From: Streptococcus sp. Marseille-P6264
GTDB lineage: Bacteria > Bacillota > Bacilli > Lactobacillales > Streptococcaceae
Assembly (NCBI RefSeq): GCF_902460355.1
Contig: NZ_CABPTO010000006.1
Location: forward strand, 1-64,000
Reading direction: 5' to 3'
DNA length: 64,000 nt
This document shows positions 25,493 to 34,622 of the stretch, piece by piece. The stretch's first letter is position 1, and each line of letters begins with the position of its first letter. The notes below the pieces were generated by a model, which was not told where the DNA came from, searched no databases, and saw only the letters and a list, made by a program, of their open reading frames with translations. A program made the position numbers and the translations under genes.

Positions 25493-28111
25493 ATGAAACA
25501 AATGTCAAGTGCTCAAATTCGCCAAATGTGGCTGGATTTCTGGGCAAGCAAAGGCCACTCTGTAGAACCATCAGTTAGCTTGGTTCCTGTAAACGACCCG
25601 ACTCTTTTGTGGATCAACTCAGGGGTAGCCACTCTTAAGAAATATTTTGACGGGACCATTATCCCTGAAAATCCTCGTATTACCAATGCGCAAAAAGCCA
25701 TTCGGACCAACGACATTGAAAATGTCGGAAAAACTGCTCGTCACCATACCATGTTTGAGATGTTGGGGAACTTCTCTATCGGGGATTACTTCCGTGATGA
25801 AGCTATTACTTGGGCTTATGAACTCTTGACAAGCCCTGAGTGGTTTGACTTCCCAGCTGAAAAACTCTACATGACCTACTATCCAGACGATAAAGATTCT
25901 TACAACCGCTGGATTGAAGTAGGAGTGGACCCAAGTCACTTGATTCCAATCGAAGACAACTTCTGGGAAATCGGTGCGGGACCTTCTGGACCAGATACAG
26001 AAATTTTCTTTGACCGTGGAGAAGCATTTGACCCAGAAAATATCGGTCTTCGTCTTCTTGCTGAAGATATCGAAAACGACCGTTACATCGAAATCTGGAA
26101 TATCGTTTTGTCACAATTTAATGCAGACCCAGCTGTACCTCGTAGCGAGTACAAGGAATTGCCACACAAGAACATTGATACGGGCGCTGGTTTGGAGCGT
26201 TTGGTGGCGGTTATCCAAGGAGCTAAAACAAACTTTGAGACAGACCTTTTCATGCCGATTATCCGTGAAGTGGAGAAATTGTCAGGTAAGGTCTACGACC
26301 AAGATGGCGACAACATGAGCTTCAAGGTCATCGCTGACCATATCCGTTCCCTTTCATTTGCAATCGGTGATGGTGCTCTTCCAGGAAATGAAGGCCGTGG
26401 TTATGTCCTTCGTCGTCTGCTTCGCCGTGCTTCTATGCATGGTCAAAAATTGGGCATCAACGAACCTTTCCTCTATAAACTCGTTCCAACAGTTGGAAAA
26501 ATCATGGAAAGCTACTACCCAGAAGTGCTTGAAAAACGTGACTTTATCGAGAAAATCGTTAAGAGCGAAGAAGAGTCATTTGCTCGTACCCTTCACTCAG
26601 GTCAACACTTTGCCCAAGGTATCGTAGCAGACTTGAAAGAAAAAGGTCAATCAGTGATTGCTGGTTCAGATGTCTTCAAACTTTATGATACTTATGGATT
26701 TCCAGTGGAATTGACAGAAGAAATCGCAGAAGAAGCTGGGATGACTGTAGACCGTGAAGGTTTTGAAGCAGCCATGAAAGAACAGCAAGAACGTGCGCGT
26801 GCATCAGCTGTTAAGGGTGGCTCAATGGGGATGCAAAATGAAACCCTTCAAAACATCACTGTTGAGAGCGTCTTTAACTACAATGCCAGTCAATTGCCTT
26901 CTAAACTGGTGGCTATCGTAGCGGACAATGCTGAAGTAGAAGCTGTCTCTGAAGGAACTGCTTCTCTGATCTTTGCAGAGACTCCATTCTACGCTGAGAT
27001 GGGTGGACAGGTAGCTGACCACGGACAAATCTTGGATGCTGCTGGAAACGTCGTGGCTACTGTAACAGATGTTCAAAAAGCACCAAACGGACAGCCACTT
27101 CATACAGTTGAAGTCCATGCTCCGCTTGCCTTGAACCAAGAATATACACTTAGCATCGACAGCAATCGTCGTCTTCGTGTCATGAAAAATCACACAGCGA
27201 CCCACTTGCTTCACGCTGCCCTTCACAATATCCTTGGAAATCATGCGACACAAGCAGGTTCTCTTAACGAAGTAGAATTCCTTCGCTTTGACTTCACTCA
27301 CTTCCAAGCTGTAACTCCAGAAGAATTGCGTGCCATTGAACAACAAGTCAATGAGAAAATCTGGGAAGCAATTGCGGTTAAAACGATTGAAACGGACATT
27401 GACACTGCTAAAGAAATGGGAGCTATGGCCCTCTTTGGTGAGAAATACGGCAAGGAAGTTCGTGTTGTGACTATCGGCGATTACTCAGTTGAGCTTTGTG
27501 GTGGTACGCACGTTGGCAACACTTCTGAGATTGGCCTCTTCAAGATTGTCAAAGAAGAAGGGATCGGATCAGGAACTCGCCGTATCTTGGCCGTGACTGG
27601 TAAGGAAGCCTTTGAAGCCTACCGTGAGCAAGAAGACGCCCTTAAAGCTGTCGCAGCTACCTTGAAAGCACCTCAACTCAAGGAAGTACCTCATAAAGTT
27701 GAAGGCCTTCAAGAGCAACTTCGTCAACTCCAAAAAGAAAATGCAGAATTGAAAGAAAAAGCCGCAGCCGCAGCTGCTGGCGATGTCTTCAAGGATGTGA
27801 AGGAAGTCAATGGCTACCGTTATATTGCGAGCCAAGTTTCTGTATCTGACGCAGGTGCCCTTCGTACCTTTGCAGATAACTGGAAACAAAAAGATTACTC
27901 TGACCTTCTTGTCCTAGTGGCAGCTATCGGTGACAAGGTCAATGTCCTTGTAGCTAGCAAGATAAAAGATATCCACGCAGGTAACTTGGTCAAAGAATTG
28001 GCTCCAATCGTTGATGGACGTGGTGGTGGTAAACCAGACATGGCCATGGCAGGAGGAAGCAACCAAGCGAAAATCCAAGACTTGTTGGATGCAGTAGCAG
28101 GTAAATTGTAA
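25493..28111 (+). CDS. alaS: Alanyl-tRNA synthetase
   Basis: AlaS charges tRNA-Ala. The 872-residue protein has the class II catalytic core (residues 1-250; [31 protein letters not shown]), tRNA recognition region, editing domain with [11 protein letters not shown] (about 565) and CGGTHVGNT (about 668) zinc residues, an Ala/Glu-rich coiled coil and the C-Ala domain ending in [21 protein letters not shown] precedes the ATG. Control by the T-box upstream is expected. Confidence 0.98.
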   Translation: MKQMSSAQIRQMWLDFWASKGHSVEPSVSLVPVNDPTLLWINSGVATLKKYFDGTIIPENPRITNAQKAIRTNDIENVGKTARHHTMFEMLGNFSIGDYFRDEAITWAYELLTSPEWFDFPAEKLYMTYYPDDKDSYNRWIEVGVDPSHLIPIEDNFWEIGAGPSGPDTEIFFDRGEAFDPENIGLRLLAEDIENDRYIEIWNIVLSQFNADPAVPRSEYKELPHKNIDTGAGLERLVAVIQGAKTNFETDLFMPIIREVEKLSGKVYDQDGDNMSFKVIADHIRSLSFAIGDGALPGNEGRGYVLRRLLRRASMHGQKLGINEPFLYKLVPTVGKIMESYYPEVLEKRDFIEKIVKSEEESFARTLHSGQHFAQGIVADLKEKGQSVIAGSDVFKLYDTYGFPVELTEEIAEEAGMTVDREGFEAAMKEQQERARASAVKGGSMGMQNETLQNITVESVFNYNASQLPSKLVAIVADNAEVEAVSEGTASLIFAETPFYAEMGGQVADHGQILDAAGNVVATVTDVQKAPNGQPLHTVEVHAPLALNQEYTLSIDSNRRLRVMKNHTATHLLHAALHNILGNHATQAGSLNEVEFLRFDFTHFQAVTPEELRAIEQQVNEKIWEAIAVKTIETDIDTAKEMGAMALFGEKYGKEVRVVTIGDYSVELCGGTHVGNTSEIGLFKIVKEEGIGSGTRRILAVTGKEAFEAYREQEDALKAVAATLKAPQLKEVPHKVEGLQEQLRQLQKENAELKEKAAAAAAGDVFKDVKEVNGYRYIASQVSVSDAGALRTFADNWKQKDYSDLLVLVAAIGDKVNVLVASKIKDIHAGNLVKELAPIVDGRGGGKPDMAMAGGSNQAKIQDLLDAVAGKL

Positions 28112-28118
28112 GAAAATA

Positions 28119-28148
28119 AAGATCTATCCACTGGGGTAGGTCTTTTTG
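28119..28148 (+). terminator. alaS terminator
   Basis: AAGATCTA (28119-28126) pairs with TAGGTCTT (28137-28144), one G-U pair, with CC/GG extending inward, then TTTTT. Confidence 0.8.
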
Positions 28149-28154
28149 TACGCG

Positions 28155-28185
28155 CAAAAAAGCTAAATCCGAGTGGACTTAGCTT
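28155..28185 (-). terminator. Second leftward terminator at the island edge
   Basis: AAGCTAAATCC (28160-28170) and GGACTTAGCTT (28175-28185) pair with one mismatch. On the minus strand a run of T follows the stem, so it faces the leftward genes. Confidence 0.6.
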
Positions 28186-28260
28186 GATTGTAATAGCTAA
28201 AAAAGAAAGTAAAATTTACTATGCTTCTGAATGCAAGTTATAGCTCGTAAGAAAAATTAA

Positions 28261-28289
28261 AAGGTATGACTCCTATGGAATCATACCTT
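28261..28289 (-). terminator. Terminator of the leftward three-gene operon
   Basis: AAGGTATGA (28261-28269) and TCATACCTT (28281-28289) are perfectly complementary, with TCC/GGA extending the stem after one mismatch. The minus strand continues TTTTAATTTTTC. It lies just after the 155-residue gene. Confidence 0.8.
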
Positions 28290-28294
28290 GCTAT

Positions 28295-28762
28295 CTAGTC
28301 CACTGTCTCACTTTTAATTCTAGCTCTCAGAAAGCGCAAATCATTAAAAATATAAATTAGAAGAATGATTTGACAAGAGTAAAATCCCCAATCTAGCCTA
28401 TAAATATCTCTTTGAATAGTGATAGAAAACAGGGTATACATCATGAAGATAAAACTAGCTATGAAAAGTAGGAAGGATTGTAGGCTTGCTATAAAAGGAT
28501 AGCCTCTCTTTTTCAAAATGGATTTGAATAAAAGAGCTAGGGCAGGCAAAATGGAAAATAAGGTAAAACAAGTTAAAAAATAAGAATTAATCAAATTTCT
28601 AAAATCTTTGCCCCAAAAGATAGAATCCTCGTTTTGAAAAATATAAATTGGATGTGATCTATCGTTTAAAAAGGGTAGGCCAAGGATGACCAGATAAAAT
28701 ACAATCAATAATCCAATTTGCCAAGAGAAACCTTCTTTCCTTCTCTCTTTATTGTCTGACAT
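28295..28762 (-). CDS. Hypothetical four-helix membrane protein (155 aa)
   Basis: I do not recognise the family. A charged N-terminus (MSDNKERRKEG) is followed by four hydrophobic helices (about residues 15-32, 60-82, 92-115 and 126-143) with short loops, so it is an integral membrane protein with no visible catalytic motif. The words FSWQ just before helix 1 also occur before the helix of the 328-residue protein in this operon. It starts 2 bp after the stop of the 263-residue gene, so translation is likely coupled. It is the last gene of the leftward operon. Confidence 0.8.
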   Translation of the reverse strand: MSDNKERRKEGFSWQIGLLIVFYLVILGLPFLNDRSHPIYIFQNEDSIFWGKDFRNLINSYFLTCFTLFSILPALALLFKSILKKRGYPFIASLQSFLLFIASFIFMMYTLFSITIQRDIYRLDWGFYSCQIILLIYIFNDLRFLRARIKSETVD

Positions 28763-28764
28763 GT

Positions 28765-29556
28765 CTATCTCCCTTCTATGATTTTTCCTTGCTTAACCTC
28801 AACATAATAATCGATTTTCTCATCAATCGTTCCCAATACATAGGTTCCATCAGGTAAGCTTAATTGTCCTAGCAACTGCTGGATTTGGTCTCTTAGATAA
28901 AAATGTTCCTTGTATTTTTCTTCTGGTAAGATAATTTGAACATAAACTGCGCTATGTGATAAGGCATCATTTAAAGGCAAATCGTACAATTCTTCAAGAA
29001 TAGAATGGTTATTGCTAACAGCATCTTCCATACGATCGCTATACCAGAGCTCACCTTTACCAAATCTATTTTGGTTAGATAGAGTGCTTCTCAGCTTAAC
29101 AGTTCCCCCTTTTAGGTGTGAAGCCTGATTTAATTTTCTCGTCAAAGATTGTTCCAATTTAGTTCGCTCGGGGTTAATTTCTAAAGCTTTTTCAATAATT
29201 GGCGCATATACTCTGATAGATTCATCATATATAGGGTTCCTCCACTTGTCTATATCCATCTTGTCGTAATAAGGCATGACTAATTGTTTGAAGCGGACCG
29301 ATTTTTTTACAGGGACAGAGATGGTTTTGTCCTTAATTTTTTCAGTATAGGTATAATTGACATCTATGCCCCAATTTTCTTCAGCCCAGGAAAAGCCAGT
29401 TATCTTAATCTCTCCCCAAAAATTACGATTGGTGTAAAAGCCTTTGAGATGAGCTTCTAGATTTCGGTAGAAAAACAAAGACGAGACCACTAGAAAGCAT
29501 ATAAGCACCATGAAACTTTTTCTCTTGTCCGTATCAATCTTTAAATTCTTTTTCAA
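28765..29556 (-). CDS. Hypothetical single-pass exported protein (263 aa)
   Basis: One transmembrane helix (about residues 14-31) follows a Lys/Asp-rich cytosolic start; the remaining 230 or so residues should lie outside the membrane as a type II protein without a signal-peptidase site. The exported part is rich in Lys, Glu, Tyr and Arg and has no cysteine and no recognised motif. The end (YVLGTIDEKIDYYVEVKQGKI) looks like a small beta domain. The gene overlaps the upstream 328-residue gene by 23 bp and is followed 2 bp later by the 155-residue gene. Function unknown. Confidence 0.8.
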   Translation of the reverse strand: MKKNLKIDTDKRKSFMVLICFLVVSSLFFYRNLEAHLKGFYTNRNFWGEIKITGFSWAEENWGIDVNYTYTEKIKDKTISVPVKKSVRFKQLVMPYYDKMDIDKWRNPIYDESIRVYAPIIEKALEINPERTKLEQSLTRKLNQASHLKGGTVKLRSTLSNQNRFGKGELWYSDRMEDAVSNNHSILEELYDLPLNDALSHSAVYVQIILPEEKYKEHFYLRDQIQQLLGQLSLPDGTYVLGTIDEKIDYYVEVKQGKIIEGR

Positions 29557-30520
29557 TGGCTTCCTCCTTAATGACTTGCTTGCACTCTTCTTCCGTACGG
29601 ATTAATTCTTCTTCGCCACTCTTTGTATACTTTTTGTTAATGCTCCAGTAAAAAGAGCCGGCATCGGGGAAGAACATTTTTGTTAGGGTGATGCTATCGT
29701 TGAGGGTCATGTTTTCTTTTAAAACTACTATATAGCCGTATTTTTTCAATATTGAGAGGAGTAGGCTATCCTCTGGTTTGCGATCACTATCATCAGCATC
29801 ACTATCCGTTATACGTGATTGGTAATCGTTCTTTTTGTAACTAAACAAAGTAGGCCAATCCGTAGTTACATTTTCGCTATCATACTTATATATCCCTGTG
29901 ATAAATGATGGACTTGAAAGTACCCGGTAGAGCCCTCCATATCCGAAATGAATCGCCTCTTTGGGCTGTTTTTTTGTTGCTTTTTTACTGGTTAGGTTTA
30001 CATAGATTTCATCATTATCGTTTATCCGAATTTTTGCATATTCATCTTTTCCATCAGAATACATAAGATTATCCATCTTGCCTTCTATGGTGACATAACC
30101 CATATCTTGAACGAGTTTCAAGACATCAATCGTTTGGCCATCCCCTTGCTCCTGACCCAGTTTATAATAACGAATTCGGAAGTATTCTTCCTTGTCCTTT
30201 GCTTTCAGTGTTCCCACATACTGCTTTGAATCCTGAAATGCTAAAAATTTCCGTCCAACAGCAAAATCATACGGACTCCACTCGTCGCTCTCTTTAAAAG
30301 AAAGAGCAATCATAGGGAATTCTGGCTCGGTCTCACCAATAGTTGTATAATCTGTTAAACGCTGATTCTTTCCTTTATAGACATAAGTTCTTTCTTTGAC
30401 CACATAAGCAGCTTCTTTTGTGAAAAAGAAAGAACAAGCACCAGCGATAAGAAAAATGACCAGTGTTGCCAAAGCATAAATCTGCCACATTTGCCAAGAG
30501 AAATTCTCTAGCTTCTTCAT
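29534..30520 (-). CDS. Hypothetical single-pass exported protein (328 aa), first of the leftward operon
   Basis: A short cytosolic start (MKKLENFSWQMWQ) leads into one helix (about residues 13-33), then about 290 extracytoplasmic residues. These contain YVYKGKNQRLTDYT, a YGGLYRVLSSPSF segment and an acidic stretch DSDADDSDRKPED (about 240-252). The C-terminus is strongly charged. I recognise no family. AAAAGGAGA precedes the ATG and an extended -10 lies 31 bp upstream, divergent from the 541-residue gene. Shared start motif with the 155-residue protein suggests the products are related in topology or partner choice. Confidence 0.8.
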   Translation of the reverse strand: MKKLENFSWQMWQIYALATLVIFLIAGACSFFFTKEAAYVVKERTYVYKGKNQRLTDYTTIGETEPEFPMIALSFKESDEWSPYDFAVGRKFLAFQDSKQYVGTLKAKDKEEYFRIRYYKLGQEQGDGQTIDVLKLVQDMGYVTIEGKMDNLMYSDGKDEYAKIRINDNDEIYVNLTSKKATKKQPKEAIHFGYGGLYRVLSSPSFITGIYKYDSENVTTDWPTLFSYKKNDYQSRITDSDADDSDRKPEDSLLLSILKKYGYIVVLKENMTLNDSITLTKMFFPDAGSFYWSINKKYTKSGEEELIRTEEECKQVIKEEAIEKEFKD

Positions 30521-30550
30521 CCTATTCTCCTTTTAGATAGATTATGGACT

Positions 30551-30606
30551 ATTATATCATTTTTTGTAAACTTCCTGCTATAAGCAAAAGAAAAGTATGA
30601 TAAAAT
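30551..30606. promoter_or_regulatory. Divergent promoter pair of the unknown membrane-protein island
   Basis: Leftward, TG-A-TATAAT reads on the minus strand with TATAAT at 30556-30551. Rightward, TG-A-TAAAAT spans 30598-30606. Both are extended -10 elements without good -35 boxes. Start points would be only about 60 bp apart, so the two operons probably share control. Confidence 0.6.
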
Positions 30607-30636
30607 GGTATTATTATAGTTTTATAAGGGAAAAAT

Positions 30637-32262
30637 ATGAATCAAGCACGTCTCAAAAAAATCCTGAAAATATCGAGTTTCTTTCTATTCGCTTTTGTGA
30701 CATATCATGTCTACTATCAATCTCTTGTCCCTCATCTTACAGCCAGGAACGAGGAAGATGCTAGACTGAGCCAGTCCAAATATCAAATCGCCTATGGGCA
30801 AGTAAGAGATTTTCAAAAGATCGGAAATTTTGCTTTGGCCATTGATATGTTTGGTGATGTCCAGCAGAAGGAAGGCTACATTATTGCTCAGAATTATCGC
30901 ATTCCCAAAACTCAGGATCCTTCTGAGGGGCAAGCATTTTATGATAAAGAGAAGTCTGAGTATTTTTATCAAATTGATATTTACAAAGAGGATGAAGGGA
31001 TTCAGTCACTGAGAAAGATTGATGTAAGAGATATCCTTCTCAAAGAAAAGAAGAAATATAAGATCATCAGTACGGCGAAAATAGATGCTTTTGACTCACC
31101 AACCAAGGCTCCCTATTTAGAAATAGGGTTGGAAGAAATTGATGGAGATGCTCGAGAGTTCTCTCTTATCATTGATTTACAGACCTTAGAAAGTCGCATT
31201 ACTCGCCTTATAGGATCTTCATCTGAGGAAAAAATCACTAGCAGGAGTAATAGGGAATTATCGGTTGTCAGAGCCAATCCTGTCTTTGCAGAGCGCTTGA
31301 AGAATCTGAGCTTCGTTATTGATACTGATGATACTATCACAATGCGACCATATCAAGGAGGAGAACTGATCAATCTCTACCAAGAATATCCTCATATTTT
31401 TGAAATGGCTAAAAAAGGTAGTTTTACGATCTATCCACAGTTTCAATACAAAGAAGATCTAACTCAACAAGTTTCAAATTTTGCTAATCTTTTCAATTAT
31501 CCAGGTGAAGCTCCCTTTTGGTCTGCTCAACAGAAACAAGATTACGAGGCAGACCGAGCTTTGAAACAGACAAAAGATTTATCGACTCCCCTTTCATATG
31601 ATTTTTTCATGGAGAAAGTAAAAGAAGAAGGCAAACTTAATTCGATAGAAGGGATGATTCCTATCGGCTTTGATATCAATACTGGGGAAATAGTTACCGT
31701 TGATTTCAAAAAAGGACCTGTTTATCTCCAGAATTTCAACCTAGATGACCATATAAATAGTCTAAGTTTTATAGAGTCCAATTATTCCTATATAAGGGAT
31801 GTGCGGTTTGATCAAGTTAGTATCGACACAGCCATGTCTTATAAATTAGGTACAAAATCTGTAAGTGATTACAGTAGGATGATTGAGGATTCTAAAATCA
31901 ATAAACCGAGAGAGACACGCTATATCACCTGGCTTCAATATAAACCAAACAACAATGTACATGAATCCGATATGAATATCGTTAAGGGAATTGTGGATCA
32001 AGGAATCTTGTACAAAATCTTCTCTATATTTAGTCTTGAAGAGGGGCAAATGACAGTGAATCAGACTGGGACTAACAGCAATCTTGCAGTAGGGAAGACC
32101 AAAATATTAGTACAAAATGGCCATCAACTTCTTGATTCATTACAGTTTGAGACAAATGATGTACCTAGCTTGAATCATGATGAAATGATCAAGTCTGGTC
32201 GGATTATATATGTTCTTATCGATGGGCAGCTTCGTCAAGTAAAAGTTCCGGAGGAAAAGTAG
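30637..32262 (+). CDS. Hypothetical single-pass exported protein (541 aa), first of the rightward operon
   Basis: A basic start is followed by one helix (about residues 9-29) and about 510 extracytoplasmic residues with no cysteine. Recognisable words are few: GMIPIGFDINTGEIVTVDFKKGP (about 342-364) faintly recalls the segment before Walker A in FtsK/EssC proteins, but no P-loop follows, so I do not claim an ATPase. Size and topology are unlike any streptococcal family I can name. The ATG follows AAGGGAAAAAT, a weak ribosome site. The 337-residue gene begins directly after the stop. Confidence 0.8.
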   Translation: MNQARLKKILKISSFFLFAFVTYHVYYQSLVPHLTARNEEDARLSQSKYQIAYGQVRDFQKIGNFALAIDMFGDVQQKEGYIIAQNYRIPKTQDPSEGQAFYDKEKSEYFYQIDIYKEDEGIQSLRKIDVRDILLKEKKKYKIISTAKIDAFDSPTKAPYLEIGLEEIDGDAREFSLIIDLQTLESRITRLIGSSSEEKITSRSNRELSVVRANPVFAERLKNLSFVIDTDDTITMRPYQGGELINLYQEYPHIFEMAKKGSFTIYPQFQYKEDLTQQVSNFANLFNYPGEAPFWSAQQKQDYEADRALKQTKDLSTPLSYDFFMEKVKEEGKLNSIEGMIPIGFDINTGEIVTVDFKKGPVYLQNFNLDDHINSLSFIESNYSYIRDVRFDQVSIDTAMSYKLGTKSVSDYSRMIEDSKINKPRETRYITWLQYKPNNNVHESDMNIVKGIVDQGILYKIFSIFSLEEGQMTVNQTGTNSNLAVGKTKILVQNGHQLLDSLQFETNDVPSLNHDEMIKSGRIIYVLIDGQLRQVKVPEEK

Positions 32263-33276
32263 GTGCAGAAGATAGTGATAAAAATAAAAAAATGCTTTCA
32301 AAATAAAATCTTTTTGAATGTTGCTGGCTATACCTTGGCTTTTACACTTGGTTTATTTTTAGCTTTTTATGTCTCTGAGAGGGAAAAAATGACCATTCAG
32401 TCTGAGCAAAGACAGGCTCAAACATCCCAAGAAAAGAAAGCTACAAGAGCGAAAGATGAGGCTGTTCAGATAGAAAAACTTGAAGACAAGATCTATATGG
32501 TGAAAAATCCTAACTCTGCTATCTTGTCTGATAAGTATATCTTACAGCAAGAAATGAATTACTCTGATCAATCCTTTCACTTTGACAGTTATCAGGCGTT
32601 TACTAAGGACAATAAACATAAGAACCATGTAAAAATTAAGCTATTTAATCAAGTTGAAGCGTTGTATAAAGATTACGATTTAGTCCAATTGGCTCAAAGC
32701 CTGCATAGTCAAGCCATACCAGGGAAGGTTAGCCATCAGCTATATCAAGATCCTCAGGATGGGCAATATTATTTTGCTTTTGAAGTCTATCTACCGGGTG
32801 GTAAGCAAGAAAATGACTACTCGAACGCTCATGAGGAGAATCCTATCTATACTCTCTATACCAATATTGAAAACGGGCAGACCTTTTATCTAAAAGATTA
32901 TTTTAAGCCCCTGAGTATCCGTGACAAGTATCCTGTCTATGGCGCTAGTAATCTGGATGATAAACTAGAGAAGTACGGCTTGGTTTTACTCAACAGTCCA
33001 CATAACTTTACCCTCATTCAAGGGGAAGAAACTTTACAGATCAAAAAGTTGAAGCTAAGCCAGCAATTTCCAAATATAGAGGAAAAACTTGCTAGCGGCT
33101 GGAGTTTGGTTGTAACTGGAGAAGATTCTTATGAAACGAGTATCAGACTTCTAGCGTCTGAAGGAGAAACCGATCTCTATACAAACGTCAAACTAGATCG
33201 TTCTTATTCATCTGATGACCAAGATCATCTCTTAAAGTCTTATCATGATTTCCTTGAGCTATACAAGGAAAAATAG
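32263..33276 (+). CDS. Hypothetical single-pass exported protein (337 aa)
   Basis: It starts at GTG 32263, the base after the stop of the 541-residue gene, with GGAGGAAAAG inside the upstream gene as ribosome site. One helix (about residues 17-40) is followed by a Gln/Lys-rich coiled stretch (about 45-75) and an exported domain. Words such as VEALYKDYDLVQLAQSLHSQAIP and NPIYTLYTNIENGQTFYLKDYF suggest a folded beta-rich region, but I recognise no family. It is the last gene of the rightward operon and ends before a strong terminator. Confidence 0.8.
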   Translation: MQKIVIKIKKCFQNKIFLNVAGYTLAFTLGLFLAFYVSEREKMTIQSEQRQAQTSQEKKATRAKDEAVQIEKLEDKIYMVKNPNSAILSDKYILQQEMNYSDQSFHFDSYQAFTKDNKHKNHVKIKLFNQVEALYKDYDLVQLAQSLHSQAIPGKVSHQLYQDPQDGQYYFAFEVYLPGGKQENDYSNAHEENPIYTLYTNIENGQTFYLKDYFKPLSIRDKYPVYGASNLDDKLEKYGLVLLNSPHNFTLIQGEETLQIKKLKLSQQFPNIEEKLASGWSLVVTGEDSYETSIRLLASEGETDLYTNVKLDRSYSSDDQDHLLKSYHDFLELYKEK

Positions 33277-33305
33277 CAAGTTTCTTTTTATCAAATAAGA
33301 TCGTT

Positions 33306-33359
33306 CCATATGAATCTTTCTAATGATGCTTTTCATTGGTTTCATATGGGGCTTTTTTT
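33306..33359 (+). terminator. Terminator of the rightward two-gene operon
   Basis: CCATATGAA (33306-33314) pairs perfectly with TTCATATGG (33341-33349); CTAATGA/TCATTGG (33320-33326/33333-33339) extends the stem inside; seven T follow. Confidence 0.9.
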
Positions 33360-33463
33360 ATGCCTTCAGAAAGTTATTTCGGATTTACCAACTGCACAGC
33401 CTTCATGGTATCTTTCTCAAACATTTGTAAAGGATCTAAGTCTTTATGACAAAAATCTTTATT

Positions 33464-33489
33464 TTTTTGACAAATATACTTGTCAAAAA
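33464..33489. promoter_or_regulatory. Perfect palindromic operator over the -35 of the XRE-PspC-ABC operon
   Basis: TTTTTGACAA (33464-33473) and TTGTCAAAAA (33480-33489) are perfectly complementary with a 6-nt centre ATATAC. The right arm contains the promoter -35 (TTGTCA). A small Cro/CI-type regulator is encoded in the same operon and is the natural candidate to bind here. Confidence 0.7.
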
Positions 33490-33508
33490 GAAAAGAATCT
33501 GTTACAAT
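33480..33508 (+). promoter_or_regulatory. Promoter of the XRE-PspC-ABC operon
   Basis: TTGTCA (33480-33485) and TACAAT (33503-33508) are 17 bp apart, and a TG one base upstream of the -10 makes it extended. It lies 38 bp before the first gene. Confidence 0.75.
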
Positions 33509-33546
33509 GTATTTAAGTTAAGAAGAAAAGATAAAAGGAGGGGCAA

Positions 33547-33867
33547 ATGGAGATACTGTTTTGGTGTCTACTTCCGATATTTTCTGGCTTGTGGCTGATG
33601 TCATCCAGTGAATTGAAAAATGTAAAAAGGAAGTTGAAACGTTTAGAGAGAAGTAAAGAAAGGAGTGGAGAAATGTCACGTTTTTTTAAAGAAATGATTG
33701 GGAAAAAACCGATCATCATCGGTGAAGTTTTTGGAACGGATGGCTGGATGATTGTTGATGCCGATGACGATTGGGTTAAGTTGAGTAAGACCAATAAAAA
33801 AGGTCAAACAAAAATTAAGCTCATGCGTATTGACGATATCAAGTCTGTTGAACTGAAAGAAGACTGA
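33547..33867 (+). CDS. Small membrane-anchored protein with a beta-rich C-terminal domain (106 aa)
   Basis: A hydrophobic N-terminal helix (about residues 3-18) is followed by a Lys/Arg-rich linker and a compact domain (about 52-106; KKPIIIGEVFGTDGWMIVDADDDWVKL) that looks like a small beta barrel. AAAGGAGG precedes ATG 33547. A second strong site, AAAGGAGTGGAG, precedes an in-frame ATG at 33673, which would give the 64-residue soluble domain alone. Two products may be made. Family not recognised. It is followed 11 bp later by the XRE regulator gene. Confidence 0.75.
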   Translation: MEILFWCLLPIFSGLWLMSSSELKNVKRKLKRLERSKERSGEMSRFFKEMIGKKPIIIGEVFGTDGWMIVDADDDWVKLSKTNKKGQTKIKLMRIDDIKSVELKED

Positions 33868-33878
33868 GAGGTGTTGTC

Positions 33879-34085
33879 ATGAAGCTGAAAAATCGACTTA
33901 AAGAGCTGAGGGCCAGAGACGGGCTGAATCAAACTGACTTGGCCAAGAAAGCCGGCGTGTCGCGGCAAACGATTAGCTTGCTGGAGCGGGATGAATACAC
34001 GCCCTCCGTGGTCATTGCTCTCAAAATTGCTCAGATTTTCAACGAAAGTGTCGAAAATGTCTTTCGCCTAGTGGAGGAAGAGTAG
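33879..34085 (+). CDS. XRE-family (Cro/CI-type) transcription regulator, 68 aa
   Basis: The whole protein is one helix-turn-helix domain: LKELRARDGLNQTDLAKKAGVSRQTISLLERDEYTPSVVIALKIAQIFNES is the classic HTH_3 layout, with the recognition helix at about residues 28-36. It resembles YgzD/YozG-like small regulators that sit with membrane-protein or transporter genes. The palindrome over the promoter of this operon is its most likely target, giving autoregulation. GAGAGGTG precedes the ATG. Confidence 0.92.
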   Translation: MKLKNRLKELRARDGLNQTDLAKKAGVSRQTISLLERDEYTPSVVIALKIAQIFNESVENVFRLVEEE

Positions 34086-34253
34086 GCCGTTAGGAGTAAT
34101 CAGTTGCTGGAGAAATTTTATGCTAGCCATCTTGTCTTGAAGACTAGTAAGCAAGTTCTGTATCACGGTAGTACTTGAGCTGATCCTGATAAGCTGTGTA
34201 AGTATATTAGTGCTTTTCCGCAAGTGACGGAAAGTAAAACAAGGAGAAAAACA

Positions 34254-34607
34254 ATGCAAGAATTTATGGAAAACTTTAAAGTTAACGAAGAACAAGCAAA
34301 AATTGCTGGTGTTTGCGCAGGTTTGGCAGATTATTTTGGGATAAAAGTAGCTTATATTCGTCTGATTTTCGCAGTTGTAGTGCTATCGTCAACTGAGCTA
34401 GGGATTTTTGTAGCCTTGGGCTATGCCTATCTGGCAGGATGGTTCCAAAAGGATTATTTGTGGAATAAAATGAGCAAAAAAGTCAGAAATCACTTTATTT
34501 TTCTGATGACAGTGCTGATTATTTTACCTTTATTTGGCCGTGAAATACTGGAAACTGCCTCTGACTTTATTAGCCAAGTCATGGCTTGGCTGACTGCGCT
34601 TATTTAA
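34254..34607 (+). CDS. PspC-domain membrane protein
   Basis: The 117-residue protein has the PspC domain (residues about 14-70; IAGVCAGLADYFGIKVAYIRLIF) with a membrane helix, then a second helix (about 82-100) and an amphipathic end. PspC proteins take part in envelope-stress responses and LiaFSR-like sensing in Firmicutes. I start at ATG 34254, 8 nt after AAGGAG. The 168 bp before it show no clear promoter, so it is probably read from the upstream operon promoter. Confidence 0.9.
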   Translation: MQEFMENFKVNEEQAKIAGVCAGLADYFGIKVAYIRLIFAVVVLSSTELGIFVALGYAYLAGWFQKDYLWNKMSKKVRNHFIFLMTVLIILPLFGREILETASDFISQVMAWLTALI

Positions 34608-34622
34608 GAATAGGAGAAAACA

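Noticed and set aside
26822-27346. 174-codon frame on the minus strand inside alaS
   Set aside because: It is antisense to the conserved alaS editing domain and reflects codon bias; no start signal or family match.
31660-31730. FtsK/EssC-like segment in the 541-residue protein
   Set aside because: The short PIGFDINTGE word recalls the segment before Walker A, but no P-loop, Walker B or sensor follows and the region should lie outside the membrane.
33310-33516. 68-codon rightward frame after the 337-residue gene
   Set aside because: It runs through the terminator hairpin and the promoter palindrome of the next operon, so it is not credible as a gene.
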